From NCBI GenBank assembly GCA_025738555.1, contig JAOVFP010000014.1:2108001-2172000 (forward strand): a stretch of DNA of 64,000 bases, given 5' to 3'. The translations under genes were made by a program, and so were the position numbers. Of the stretch, positions 36,620 to 50,350 are shown one piece after another (position 1 is the first letter of the stretch; each line of letters begins with the position of its first letter). The notes beneath the pieces were generated by a model. It was given only the letters and a program-made list of their open reading frames with translations. It had not been told where the DNA came from and did not search any database. The stretch is from Cyathus striatus (Eukaryota > Basidiomycota > Agaricomycetes > Agaricales > Nidulariaceae).

Positions 36620-37872
36620 ACACTTTCATTGGCCACTAGTTTCTCAATGATTTTCATGTTGAAAAGTGATGTTATAGCCCTGGATGTCAACATCAGAGTG
36701 TTCAGATTCAGATTTATCTTGTAGGCCATCTTCAATGAGCATTCCCTCCCACTCCAGTGTATCCAGATCAACTGAGTTTTTCCTCTCAATCTTGTGAATG
36801 AGATTGTGAAGTACAATGCAATTTCTTATCCACTCCAGAGCTCAAAGGTGGTTTATATCATTCTTAATCTGTTGTCTTAGACTACACAGTGATTGAGATT
36901 GGCCTTTGAAAAGTCCAACAGCATGCTCTGAATGAATATAAACATGTGACAACCAAAAATTAAAGTATTTGTTCTCAGGAATATTAGATGCTGGCTTCTT
37001 GTAAGGTGTTACACACCATGCTTCAATGGGATATGTGAAATCTGCCCAAATCCATTCCTTTGTGCCAAGAAGTTGTCAGTGATCTCAACATGACTGAGAG
37101 CCCATAAAAACAGTGGAATAATAGGCACTCCCACAGTGGCCACACATGTAGTTGATAATGCAGAGATTGGGAAGTGTGATAAGCTATTTTGGTCAGCTCA
37201 GCAGGTAATCACATATGAAGTATAGTATATCTCATCTGAATGTTTAGCAAGTAGTTAGATTTTCTGTCAAAGTATGCCTCACCATGATTCCCAGTTTTAT
37301 CAGCAAGTGGAACAAGAGTACCATCTACTAGAAGCCAACCATCTCTCCATGCTGCACAGGAAGCTGCTTCAACCCAATCTTTTGCAGCTTATTTCTCTGC
37401 TCTGGTGGGCCACCATACTGCTTCATCATGAAATTCCAGAAATGCTTGTATGATACAATGCATGCAGTTGACAACTGCTCTTGCAGAAACACCTGCCCAC
37501 TGTGCTATGGCTTCAACTGAGGCAGCATTTCCAAAGTGTCCAAACTGATACAAAGTTATGGCCAACTGCTCTTGAATTGGAATCTGCTTGTTTGGGCCAG
37601 GGCTCAGAAAAACTGTGCTATCTTGTATCTTCTCCAAAAGACAGTCAAATGTGTTTGGATCAACATGCAGATTCTTCCAAAATCATTTTGGATCTTCCTC
37701 CTTAAAAAGCATGAGCACAAGATAAAGCTGTGAGATCTTATGCACATGGTTTGGCTCAGGAACATGAGTTTCAATGACATACTTGATCCACTGCTGAATT
37801 AGTGCAAGCCTTCATGCATGGAAACTGGCAGAAAAACCATCTTCATCCTCTGAGTCACCAAACACTGAGGCC
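36620..37872 (-). pseudogene. PIF/Harbinger (HARBI1-like) transposase, main fragment
   Basis: Reading on the minus strand from 37872: SVFGDSEDEDGF, an N-terminal helical region, then the ORF 37637-37389 with LAITLYQFGHFGNAASVEAI and FHDEAVWWPTRAEK. Beyond the stop come DWVEAASCAAWRDGWLLVDG and GEAYFDRKSNYLLNIQ (about 37380-37230), typical of DDE_Tnp_4 nucleases, with Asp in LLVDGTLVP and the DRKSNY motif. Frameshifts and stops increase towards 36620. The 5' end is separated by the 17.3-kb KDZ element and resumes at 55211. The protein would cut and paste DNA in the nucleus; this copy is dead. Confidence 0.78.
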
Positions 37873-37890
37873 GAGGGGTGTCAGCCAAAA

Positions 37891-37920
37891 TTATCATTAA
37901 ACCTAGACGTTTAATGATAA
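37891..37920. repeat. Subterminal hairpin, left end of the KDZ element
   Basis: TTATCATTAAAC, six-base loop, GTTTAATGATAA: a perfect 12-bp stem. The right end has the same structure at 55162-55191 with one mismatch. The hairpin lies about 5 bp inside the GTGTCAGCC tip motif. Confidence 0.93.
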
Positions 37921-37977
37921 TGGCAATCATATAACCTCTGGCTTATATGAGTGCAGCATTTATTATATGCATGGCTG

Positions 37978-39330
37978 TAGTGCTATTATAATTACTCATA
38001 AGTACTCATTACTTGATGTTTCTCACTATTATTGTAATACTATTATGAGCACTCATAAGTACTCATTACTTGATGTTTCTCACTATTATTGTAATGCTAT
38101 TATGAGCACTCATAAGTACCCATTACTTGATTTTTCTCACTATTATTGTAATGCTATCATGAGCACTCATAAGTACTCATTACTTGAATTTTCTCACTAT
38201 TATTGTAATACTATTATGAGCACTCATAAGTACTCATTACTTGATTTTTCTCACTATTATTGTAATGCTATTATGAGCACTCATAAGTACCCATTACTTG
38301 ATTTTTCTCACTATTATTGTAATGCTATTATGAGCACTCATAAGTACTCATTACTTGATGTTTCTCACTATTATTGTAATACTATTATGAGCACTCATAA
38401 GTACTCATTACTTGATTTTTCTCACTATTATTGTAATGCTATTATGAGCACTCATAAGTACTCATTACTTGAATTTTCTCACTATTATTGTAATGCTATT
38501 ATGAGCACTCATAAGTACTCATTACTTGATGTTTCTCACTATTGTTATAATGCAATTATGAACACTCATATGTACTCATTACCTGATTTTTTTTTATAAT
38601 TATTGTAGTGTTATTATGAATACCATTGTTATTATACTATTGTGAGCACTCATATGTACTCACTACTTGATCTTTCTCATTATAATTATTGTTGTGCTAT
38701 TATAAGAACTCATAAGTACTCATTACTTGATGTTTCTCACTACTGTTATAATACTATTATGAGCACTCATATGTACTCATTACTTGATCTTTCTCATTAT
38801 AATTATTGTTGTGCTATTATAAGAACTCATAAGTACTCATTACTTAATGTTTCTCACTACTGTTATAATACTATTATGAGCACTCATATGTACTCATTAC
38901 TTGATCTTTCTCATTATAATTATTGTTGTGCTATTATGAGAGCTCATAAGTACTCATTACTTGATTTTCCATTATAATTATTGTAGTGTTATTATGAATA
39001 CTATTGTGAGCACTCATATGTACTCTTTAATTGATGTTTCTCACTGTTTTTGTAGCACTATTATGAGTACTCATAAGTACTCATTACTCATTGCCTTTCA
39101 CTATTATTGTAATGCTATTGTCAGTTCTCTTATGTACTCATTACTTGATTTTTCCCATTATTATTATTGTTGTGCTATTATGAGCACTCATTACTTGATA
39201 TTTCTCACTATTAATGTAATACTATTATGAGAACTCTACTATTATGAATACTCATAGGTACTCATTACTCATTGTCTCTCACTATTATTGTAATACTATT
39301 ACCAGTACTCATATGTACTCATTACCATCT
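37978..39330. repeat. 57-bp tandem repeat array, left arm of the KDZ element
   Basis: Over twenty units of a 57-bp repeat containing ACTCATAAGTACTCATTACT and CACTATTATTGTAATGCTAT. The first ten units are very homogeneous; later units (from about 38580) alternate with a variant carrying CATTATAATTATTGTTGTGC. The apparent proteins are repeat translations with a period of 19 residues. Confidence 0.93.
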
Positions 39331-39408
39331 CTGGATCAATTTTTTCATATCAAAACAATTTACTTTACAATTTACTTAATTCCCTATCTCATATCTATCT
39401 ATTGAATT

Positions 39409-42400
39409 CTATGTATCTCCATCTTCCACATCATTCACAGGATATTCTTCTGCCATATCTTCATCTTCCATGTCTTCATCTTCCATGTCTTCATCTTCTA
39501 TGTCTTCATCTTCCATGTCTTCATCTTCTATGTCCTGCCCATCATAGGTATTATTATCACTCAAACCAAGCTCTGTGCTCTCTGATATAGAAATTTTTTC
39601 TTGGGAGAAAACTGTGTATTTCTTTGCCCACTCTGGATAATAATTATGTTTTTTAAACATAGGCAACCATGACTCTACACAGCTCTGTGCTAGCCTATAA
39701 CATATTGATGCTTGTTTTAGTGCATATGCAATAACTCCTTGTTTAGTATCAAGCCCAATATTCAAATTATGCATTTTGTTATCACTTATATTTCTCCACC
39801 ATTCTTCTTTCCATTCCAAGTATACAACAACTCTTCGCATTTCCTCACTTAGAATTAATACCTCTTCATTCCACCTGTCTCTCCTTGCACGTGATTTAGC
39901 CCATTCAATTTTAAGGCTCTCATTAATCCCATCATCATTATTTCCTGATGAATTATTGGGAACCATCCATATCCAAGACATTTCATATCGTCCATGACTT
40001 GATGGATCATCTGGATCTTGCCCTGGCCCTGAGATATCCTCTGGTTTAAGCTCATGTAAATATTCCTGCCAACTTCCACCTGGATCAAGAACAGTGAGTG
40101 CTGTACGAGCAACTCTATACCGATCAGCACTGTGTTGAGTTTTGTTATTAAACTGTCTACCCAAAGAATTCATATGTGTGTTGTGTTTATTTCCTGTTCC
40201 AGATGTATTTAACTTTTTAAACTGCCATACTGTTGATATTATTCTTCTCTGGCGTCGAACATCTGCTAATGCATCATTAGCCTGTGCAATTCGCATTCTT
40301 AATTCTGAATCTGCTACTTTCTTTATTCCAGGAATAGCAAGCAGCTCAGTAGAAAGTGCTGAAGGAAGTTGTAGTGGAAGACTTTCAATTTGAATAGTAT
40401 TAGATGATTCAATATTATTTAGAGCTTTTATTGCAGGTACTATTAAAGTGGCTGCTTCTGGCATGTAAGATAATTGGACTTCTTGCCATTTTTGAATTTT
40501 TAATACTAGAGCATTTCGCTTATCTTGAATGTCAGCTAGGTGTTTTGATGATAACTTCTTTCTCAATTTTGAAAACTCAAACTTCATTAAACATCTAAGC
40601 AGTATAGTTAGAAATATATTATATATATAGTATATTTACAACTTACTGTTGTTCTTCAAGCTCCAATGCAAGCATCAAAAATTTTGTTAATGTAATTTGA
40701 TGCTTTGAAACCATTCCTTTTTTAGAAGCAGCATTCTCCTCTTGAGTTAGTTCAAGCTGAACATCTTGCAATGTAGTAGCTAGCAGCATATTAGACTTCA
40801 TTTAATTTTAATTTTTTTTCACTTACCACATTCTGGCTCATCATATGGATTTGGGCTTTTATGATTTATATTCCATGCCAAAACTTCTTCTTCCCATTTT
40901 TTTGTCAAAGTGGATGAAAAGGTTGAATTAAATTTATCAAAAATTTCACTGTGCTTTTTGCTCATTAATACTGCTTCCTTATACCGGGTAACAAAATGAG
41001 AACCTGTATTAAATATATCAATAATGGGGTTTAGCAAAAAATATTAAATACTTACGAAACCCTATAATCTTTTGAAAATTCCAACTTATCCATTGATCAT
41101 TTAATACCTCATGTCGAGCAGCTGGTCCCATTTCACGTGTACTTGGACGAAGGTGATTACTACTTGACCATGTTGTCTCAATTTCCTCCCCACAAGTACG
41201 GCCAGCACCTGGAAAGTATGCTAAAGCAAAGTTACTGCGACATGAGCTTCCATGTCCATTTATATGCCAAGATGGAACTCCAACATCAATCTTTGTATTG
41301 GAGGAAATTTGCATATTCTCAGGTAGAGTTTCCATTCGTTTTCTCATATTTTTTGACCATTGGCATCCAATGTCATAAGTAATCATAATCCATGGAAGTA
41401 TAATACCTGTTAATGCTGAGAATAAAATGTAATCCACATTGCAATACCTGTTAAAATAATGTACAACAGATACTTTATATTATAATGAAATACTCCTACC
41501 GTTCTCCTTTTTGCAAATCACCTGCACCATTTTTGCAAATTAAAGCATGTCGAGAGCAAATTACAAGTGCTGTTCCAGTTACTGAATGCCCTGGAGCAGA
41601 GCGTACTCCAGCTTGAAGTATTGCATCATGTGCAGATTCACATGTATTAATCTAGTAGATCTGTTAGTGTATTGCTTCATATTAAAAATATTTTTGTACC
41701 TCTGGATTTTCTTTATGTGTTGCAAGATAATTTTGATAACTTTCTTCTTCAACAAATGGTCCCCAGCCAGGCATTAATTCAATATCTTTAATTCCACGTT
41801 CCTTGCAGCTCAACTTAAAATTAGCATCAACTGCCAAATACATAATATACAGAAACCTTGTAGTTCAAATTTAATGAATTATATTTAAATATTAAAGAAA
41901 TTATACATACTTTAATGTTTCTGTATTTTCCCAATCATCAGGAAGATTCTTATTTGGATGAGGACATGCAGGGCATTCAACAGTCAATTCTCCTTTTTTT
42001 GTACCACTGATTCCTTCTGTAAATTGTCCTCGGCCTGCACGTTTGCACATGAGTAATATTCTCCACATTCGCATGACATGCCGAAATTCATTGTAACGGC
42101 TCTTTATAATTGAGCATTTTAGCAGATATATTTAACATTAATTTCTACTGACCTTTTCATTCTCCAGTTTGCATTTGTCAGTTTTTCGACAAAGAGTAAG
42201 GTACCAGTCATACAGATTTGTCTTGCTTTGTAATGTAAGTTCATGGAAAGTATCGAGGCACTCAAATGTAAAAACAGTTTGTGGCCTAACAAAACTTGCT
42301 GGAAACCAGCCTGCACGCAATAGTTGAGCATACTGTGGAACAGATGTATGCTTGCTGCAGCAACAAAAAAAGACTGAAACATTATGATTGCCAGTATTAT

Positions 42401-43231
42401 CCACAACAACTAAATTGGTTGGAGCATCAGCTGGAACTGAGCATAATGCTCCTCCATGTCCAAGATAAACCTGAAGCCCAAGATTTTTCAGAGTTTCCTT
42501 TTCAAAATAGAACTCATTCCAATACTAAACAATACCAAATATTAACATAAAACATTACAAATACAAAAATAATCTTACCTCAATTCGATGTAGTGGTAAA
42601 TGTGTATGCCCTGCTATAAGACATTTTTTGCACTGTAGTAAACCACCATTAAAGCAGTCTTTACACTTGTAACAACCAATTTCATTTTTGCAAGCTGAAC
42701 ATTTTTCCTTGTCATAATAGTCTCCCTTTCCATCATGTCGAAGAAGTTCATTAAGAAATTCATCTTGATATTGTAACCACTCTTTCATTTTTGCCTGAAT
42801 ATTTGATCAGAAATGAACATTATAAAACTGAGTGGACTAACTGATGATGTTTGATCTCGTTTCCGCTTGGATTTCAATGGTGGATCATTATCAACTGCTT
42901 GTCCCTCTTCAATTGATTCAATATTACTTTCACCAAGTTCAACTTCCTGAGCATCTAAGTCATCATGCCTAGTTATTTCATCTTGTTTGCTATTTTCAAT
43001 TTCATGCTGCTGCTGTGATTCCTTTACCACTTTGGGCTTGCCTTCTTTCTCAACAATTGTAAGTGATGTGATCCGTGACTTGTTATATGAGCTAGATGAT
43101 TTTTCTTTGTCTTTTTCATCTGGAGCCACCTGAGTTCTCACTGCAGGCCGAAACTGAACTGAGTGCCGAGAACGTTTCTGAGTAGTGGCTGGAGCTTCTG
43201 CAGTAGGTGACACATCGCGCTTTTGAGGCAT
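39409..43231 (-). CDS. KDZ transposase with CxC2 cysteine cluster
   Basis: A protein of roughly 1,000 aa spread over about ten exons with short GT..AG introns. The start is at 43231 (MPQKRDVSPTAEAP). Exon 2 (42794-42579) holds the CxC2-like cluster CSACKNEIGCYKCKDC, CKKC and HTHLPLHRIE. Further on come LVVVDNTGNHNVSVFFC, VDANFKLSCKERG (first Asp, near 41820), LPWIMITYDIGCQWSKN (second Asp, near 41365) and CGEEIETTWSSSNH (Glu, near 41170), the set expected of KDZ enzymes. The last exon (40587-39409) is helical and ends in an acidic DEDMEDED tail coded by a CATCTTC microsatellite. I found no internal stop or frameshift in the joined exons, so it may be active. The stop lies about 80 bp inside the left repeat arm. 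Confidence 0.85.
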
Positions 43232-46200
43232 ATTTGTGAGTAAGATGAAGAGGAGCAACATGCTATGAGACATTTATATTGTGCCTCAGTACCGTGTGGT
43301 AACAGCATGGTAAACTCACAAAGATAAGTCAACACATGTAATGGTCAATCTATGTGATATATTAGGTTATCACATTTGATCAATCGCCATTTCATATTAA
43401 TACAGTGAGATTAAAGTCTTGATGTGCTCATAAAAGGAGCTACTACGTCGACACATGACATGCATGACATCAACACTTGTATAGAACTAATAATCGATCA
43501 TTAAATTAGCCAGCACATGTTAATTGCTCAGGATCACACGGAAATTGTCAGTCTGCATGCGATTTTTGTAATAATGCAATAAACAAGTTTCATATCGATT
43601 TCAGATTTAGCGATCAGCATTATGCCTTTCTTCGGCTTATTTCTCAAACTGATGGCAAGGCTCATGAGTCGTCTCAATACTGTCTGTCCACAAGGAGATC
43701 ACATCATGCTATTCATGCTGTTCGGAGTGTCAATCTGAGGACCAGCGTAAAATCGCTACCTAATTCACTGCCCTTATCAGCGCTACTAAGGGCAGCTTGT
43801 AAGTGCCCTAATTCTCCGTCCCAATTTACATCTCACAAAGAATCACATAGGTTTGTTTACCCATCACTCACTGGCCCTGTCTACACTGCCTCGCTTTTCC
43901 TCCGCTCCCAGTTTCCCCCCCCTCCTACCATCTTATTGATTTTCCATAGGAAGCTTTTGAACTCGTTGTCAGTACCATTACCTTGACTTTCTATCTTTCA
44001 TTTAATGCCATATCTTTTTCAGTATCTGCCCAATTGTTTGATATGCAGCCAGTAACAGTGTCGAGATTTGGTTACAGAAGACAGGTTGGCTTGAAGCCAA
44101 ACTAAACAGCTAGAAAAAGTGTCTCGCCTTCCAGGAGCATACTGTGAATACTAGAAAGTGCGTACGTTTTACATTTCATTATTGCGAAATAGACAAGTGC
44201 ATACCATGGTTTCACAGGGACTATCACCTTGTAGATATCACCAGTGTACAACGGACTGTCGATAACGTCAATGGTGGTATGTTGTTTAAAGTTGATTTAG
44301 AGCTATGCTAACGAGCGAGCGGATCAAGCACCTCCACAGCTGCCATATCCAGTGACGAATGAGCAGGGCCAGAGGGTGCGTCAACAGTGTGGCTTGCTGA
44401 GGTAGTATAAAGAAGTGTGGGAGGAATGAATTAGTTCACTCGGATAGCGTCACTACCTGACTGACAAGGTAACTAACTTCTTTACCCTAGAAAATCGATA
44501 TTTCAGTAGAATAGAATGAAATGAAATGCTTAGCAGTTTAGATATACTTGTAGTAGGTAGTTGGGCTGTTGACCTTCACAATTAGCTCAGAACTCGATGA
44601 ACTCAGATGTATGCGTGCAGAGATTAAACCAAAAGGGAGGTGGTATTTCCTCGAGTACAAATTCCAACTATATACTAACATGGGGTAGCGCACATGTACT
44701 CTCACATCACAAGAGCCCAAAAATTGGATAAGGTATGCGAAGAATTATGAAATAGAAAGTTGACGAAAGAAAAACAAAAGAACGAAAGCCATAGTTGAAG
44801 AGACCATGTTTGAAAAGAATAATAAAGGAATTTGCTCACACTTCCCATTCCCCTCAGAACCTACGAACGATGATGGCGACTTGTGCTTAATGTTACCATG
44901 GAGCGCAACGCTGGAGCAATGAAGTAGAAGTGCTACCCAACCCAGCGGTAGCGGTGCAGTTGGTCAGGCTGCGGCTCAACAGTGCGCATTGGTGGCGGGG
45001 TGCTCTGTCATCATCCATCGGTCATCGGAGAATATGGAAGCTGAGTAATTGAACACGGAAACTAAAGTAACTCGTTATAGTAAAAAAAAAGAGGGTGAAG
45101 AATATTAAAAAAGGAGGAAATAATTAAGTGGAAAAAGAATGGGCACGAACGGAATTAAGTAAACCCTGTGCCTCAACCCAAGTCCTTCATCCTTCACTAG
45201 TCCTAGCTTTGCACAATGAGGGTAGAGACCCGATCACCATATCTCGGCAGTAGAAACACCGGTCTTGAGGACGAAATGATAGGCTTGAGGCAAAGAAAGG
45301 GGTCTTGAATGGGTGTGTAACCCTAAGCCCTAGTGCTTGCACTTTCCCGAAGAACGCATCGTGCCTAGAATATAAGAAAACAGTCATTATATGCCCTGAA
45401 GGCGAGGTCTTGAGGCCTCGAGTCAAAGAGGTATAGGGAAAGCAGTGAGTAGTAGGGCGAAGTAGTAAGTGAGACGCGTTGAAATGATAGCGAGATGCGA
45501 CAGCGCATAGGCGAGTTACGTGTTATTTGGCATAAGCTTCCCAATATTTGGCTAAGCCTCGCTGCGCCTGTAAGTCCAAACAGTAGCGGAAACAGAGAAA
45601 ACCAAGTGCCTTGTTTGCACAATGCATTATAAGAGAAAGGTAAAGGGATATAAATGAAGAGATAGAATGTTATAGTAAGAATAAACAGTTAATTAGATAT
45701 ATAACTGAGAATAAATGAAATAAATTGGATTATAAGTATTTTACTGGGTTATACCTTGATTATACCAGTATACCATCTACTTCCTCCACATAGAGCAAGT
45801 GGTATGTTATTGGTGAGTTTCTTTCTTGGTTGGAATGCTTATTTAAACAGATGTAAAATGATAATGAAGTGTGTAGAACGATGTGCGACACTTTAAAATC
45901 AGCAACTTCAGCAACAGTAGCTTCAGGTTGCACATACACTCAGCATTCCGCATAATGTTCCACACGGAAGATTGTAATGTTGATAGGGATGAGAGAATGA
46001 TAGAGTATCATTTGAATGTATGCACATAGCCGGGCAAACATCTGCCACCGAGTCCAGGGCCTTCTATCGTGGCATTGGGGGAGGTTCTACTGCTCAGCCT
46101 ACTACTATGGACTCTCCACAATCCAATGACGTACAACCTCTACTGCTACGACTCTTGTACAAAGATACCAGGTACATACAGTGCATGTAGTGCAATTTCT

Positions 46201-47800
46201 CCTCTGATAATCTTGTACACCACTTCCTAAATGTCGATAATGAGCAGAGATTCAGTATATGGAATATTACAAGAGATTATAGTACAGTTCAAATGACAAC
46301 GTTCCTTGACAAAGTTGACAACCCCATCATCATAAGGAGACAGCGAAATTATTTTCTGCACATGCTGTGGACCAGACATTTACACTCCTGACTTGTCAAT
46401 TTTAATAACATCATTGCATACAGAACTGTCAAAATCAAGGATCTATGGTCCAGATATGAGGGATTCCTATCCTTGCGAAAGGGAAGACGATTAACTGACT
46501 GTTGATATGAGCCTTAATTCAGATTGACTGTTGCAGTTGTACTGGTCATTTTGAATGCATGAAATCCTTGCGATTCAGTTACTGGCAATCCATCTGTGTT
46601 CAGTTATTCTTCCCTGATACTTTTCTCTTCTCACATTATCAAAAAAAGTATAATCTACGAATTTTCGGACACCCTCCTCGTCCTGGATACCTGCTCTTTG
46701 GAGGTCATGCATAGGCATCAAATTTGAACATGGTTGATACTACTTACTCCAAAGATAAGCCATTTTACGCTTATTCACTTCACTTATGCACTATCATGCT
46801 GATTTCAGATGTTTAATTGGAACAAACCATTCTGTGTCTTGTTCAACCTGCATACCTCTTTACTTCTGCTTTGGGTGGCATAAAAGCTAGAGTCTATTAT
46901 CGTGACAAGTCTCATATAGTTCTTGTCATCCAAGAATGGTGCTATAGTATTTTAGGAAAATAACTTCGCTAACGGTTTACCAATTCTGTCTGTAACTCAT
47001 ATAGATACCTCAGAGCTCTCCGGGAATGATTCTTTCATTCTAGTGTAACATATAAGTCAGTTGTTTTCTCGACACTAGCCAGCATCAGGACTTTGGCATG
47101 CTAATTCCAGTAAGTGTTTAAGCGAATGACTTCATGGCCTGATTATTAATTATTTTAGTTATATGCTAGTACAGGGTTTATTCCATCCTTCTTGAAGGGT
47201 TAGAAAACTTAGTGGTATCCCGATTCAATTCTACTGCACATCAGCTGCATATTCAATACTGCTCTATTACTATTACTGCTCCAATCTCGTAGTTCCACGT
47301 CGTCAAACCCCTTGGTTTCATGCCAATATCATACTGCCACGTCTTAACCTCTTCCTTTTTCAGTCTAAGTACTTGGATCTCAGTGTTGACAGCACCCGCA
47401 AACTGTTGCTATCACTGTGTCATATTTTGATCGCTTCCGTAAATCTTCAGGATTATTGAGCATGAACAGAACATGGAATTCAGTGTTGTGCATATCCATT
47501 TACTAGGTATATAACACACTACCTAATATTATAGTATGGTATGTAACACATTTATGATATATAGATATATAGGGTGAACATCCTAACAGCCTCAGAACCG
47601 TAAATACATTATGTCCTGCAAGGAAGTCGTATCAGGAAAGACATTCGGCACAGAACTGTGACCTGAACAATAATTCAAAAACCTTTACACTTGCGGCGTA
47701 CTCAAGCCCCAAAATTTTAACCTTGCTCGCCACATATACAGTTCCCTGCTCACCCTGGAATGCTAAACACACTTCTACTGGTATTTCAATCTTGACATAA
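43232..47800. other. Interior of the KDZ element without a recognised gene
   Basis: About 4.6 kb, less AT-rich and richer in CpG than the repeat arms. Small ORFs (44538-44720, 45187-45426, 45365-45622) have no motif. The KDZ promoter should lie in the first few hundred bases above 43231. No TET/JBP-like dioxygenase motif was seen, although some fungal KDZ elements are known to carry one. Confidence 0.5.
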
Positions 47801-47804
47801 CTCT

Positions 47805-48055
47805 ACCTTGATATTCTCCCACCTCGAAATCCCCCCTCGACGCTCTCCCACCCCAACACGCTCCTACTTTAACACTCTTCCACCTCAACACTTCCCCCTC
47901 AACACACTCCTACTTCAGCATTCTTCCATCTTAACGCTCTCCCACCTCAACACGCTCCTACTTCGACACTCTTCCACCTTGACACTCTCTCACATCGACG
48001 TTCTCTGGCCTTGACTCTCTTACCTCTACACACTCCCACCTCGATATACCTCTAT
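47805..48055. repeat. Pyrimidine-rich tract upstream of the cargo gene
   Basis: Repeats of CACTCTTCCACCTCAACAC and CGCTCCTACTTC with a period near 30 bp, ending just before the ATG at 48066. CT-rich tracts in this position are common in fungal promoters (inference). Confidence 0.65.
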
Positions 48056-48065
48056 CTCATTTACC

Positions 48066-50350
48066 ATGACCAAAATACCATGGACAACTTCGGCACAACG
48101 AAAGTGGCTTGCGAAAAGGATACCAGCCTTCCTTGATGCAAAAGAAAATAGAGGAACGACTGCATGGCTTATTGACCTTTATGACAAATGGGGGACTGAG
48201 TGGGGACGACAACCGCCTACTAAGAAGGAGAGGAAGAAATGGGGTGCAGCGGCAGAGGTTAAGAAGTGGAGAGCAATGTGTAAAGTAAGCATTCGTTTCA
48301 TAGTATCGTGAGATGCAACTTACTCATCATTGGCTCTTGCAGCGCCTTAGCGTTTGGTTCCGGAATCATACTCGTGATTCCACTGCGGTGACTCGAGGAT
48401 TTCTTTACTCAAAAGTGAAGTCAACTGTGAAGATTCTCCACGAATGGCAAGCATACCAGATACTCTACAGCGCTCAACTGAAGCCTCTGATCGATGCTCA
48501 ATGGAAGGAGTACAAGTCTTCCATGCCATTCGACACCGAACCTGCAAAGAAAAGATTCGAATTTAAAAATGAGCTCGTCCAAGGTTACTATAATGAGGAA
48601 TTGAAATATGTTAAAGCAGAGGTTAGAGCCTACCAAGCCGAGTTACGCGAGGGAAATTGTGAAGATAGCGAGGACACCTGCAATGAAAAGTATGAAAAGT
48701 AGGTCAGATATGCATGCTTACGAGACACATTTAACTCACATGAACTTGTTACTATTAGATCCATTCAGATGCTCAAGGCGTCTGTTGCACAAATGGTGAC
48801 GAAGTTTTCGAGGTTAACAGGTTGGAACTTCACAGTCTTTGCAGGAGGGCCACGCCCATCTCGGGGTGGAAGGTTAGATACTATGATGTATGTCAACTTC
48901 AGTTGTGCCAGATGACTTGAAAACCCTTACTGTTTCGTTGTAGCTATCACTATGGTGCTGATAAACAAGGTCGTAGCTGGGATGCATGGATGGGAAGTCA
49001 GAAATTTGCGACTGAAGTCGAAAACAAGTTTGACAACTTCCTGTTTGACTGCTTTTGTGAGTATATACCCATTCAAATTCTATATGATTACAATGCTAAC
49101 GAAGGTGCTAAAGCGGAGGAAGAGCACATTTCACGTAGCCTTGCTGAGGACCAAGATTGTGCACTCAGTCCAACCAGAGAAAAGGATTCCAGTCATCAGG
49201 ATGAAGAGCGAGTTGCAGAGGGTAGAGGTGAACACGGGAGTGGTGATGGATGCAAAGAAAATGATGGGCAGCGAGGGAATGAGGGCTTTGACACCAATAC
49301 AGAACCTCACATGCCACCTGTCGAATATGTCACAACTTCTGATGGCCGTCGAATCTGCCAGTATGAAGCCAGCCGTGAAGTGAACATGGCTCGAAATGAA
49401 CTTTTTCTCACTCAGTTAACCTCAAAGGATCAAACCACCAATCAGCCACCACTGAGTCTTTCTAAGCCAAAATGGCCCAGGAAACCAAAGGCAGTGCGCA
49501 AGGAAGCTATTGCTGCACCCCTTCGCAAATCCAAGCGTCTAGAAAGCAGTAGTACTGGTAAAAGGTATGGTTCTCTGAATACCTCGATTTTAGATCTCAT
49601 AGCTAATTTTACTTCATCGTTTCATCAGTGATATGTCAACCAGTTCTAATGATACTGATGGGAATGCAGCTTCTTCTGTTGCGAGTGGTAATGAAGAGTA
49701 TGTTCATCTTTTTGTTTCGCTGTATAGCGCTGATTGGTTCCTATGTCTCAGGGGTGACAATGTGCTCTCAGGATCAGCCATTACAGAAGACGATGTCAGT
49801 TTGTTACCAGACTATGCATGCCAGTATATGCGATATCTTCGGAATGTATCGTTAGACCCACGCTGGCAAGCTCTTGTGACAGAATGGAAGAGCTTTGAAT
49901 TGAAAAAACCGGATATATTGGTATGTTTTTATTCACCTTGTAGGGCGTACTTATGTTGAAATATAACAGGCATTTCCCACTCTAAAGCGTCCCAGCGAAG
50001 TTGGTTGGTGGATTCAGCGCCATCGAAGTGCAACAGCTGTCCCACCCCTGACAGCATCAAATTTTGGACAGGCATGGACAGCATGGTGGCAAGAAATTCA
50101 ACCTCAGTGGCGTATTTCTGATACTGGGGATCTCATCAAGTCGGTACCATCAGCTACTTGCCAGTGGGAGACATTGTTCCGTGGTGGGCCTTTAGGCCTG
50201 TGCTGTGTAGTTATGTCACTGTCTTGGTGGGTTTCCTCCATTCAACAGGCACCAGATGACTCGATGAGTAAAGTTTGGGATGCGGTTGATGACATGACTT
50301 GGGTGTTTCGGCAAGTCAACATGCCACCTGTACTTTCAGGTACGAAATGA
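48066..50350 (+). CDS. Unnamed cargo protein of the KDZ element
   Basis: About six exons joined by eye give a protein of roughly 700 aa. It starts at 48066 (MTKIPWTTSAQRKWLAKRI), with a first intron at 48285. Next come RLSVWFRNHTRDSTAV and a charged helical region. A small exon has LTGWNFTVFAGGPRP, then YHYGADKQGRSWDAW and FDNFLFDCFCEYIP. A long acidic linker precedes a basic KPKWPRKPKAVRK segment and KSKRLES. The C-terminal exons read VEYVT, WKSFELKKPDIL, RPSEVGWWIQRHR, WWQEIQPQWR and WVFRQVNM, with the stop at 50348. I know similar Trp-rich proteins as large unnamed families in Agaricomycete genomes but cannot give a function; the basic patch could bind nucleic acid. No lesion was seen. Confidence 0.65.

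Noticed and set aside
37967..39230. ORFs of 89-210 aa with a 19-residue period (SLLDFSHYYCNAIMSTHKY type)
   Set aside because: The period equals the 57-bp DNA repeat and the same strings appear inverted at 53.7-55.0 kb. They lack any initiation context or non-repeat domain.
37978..39330. CRISPR-like regular spacing of repeats
   Set aside because: The repeats are directly tandem with no unique spacers, are inverted at the other element end, and the sequence is eukaryotic.
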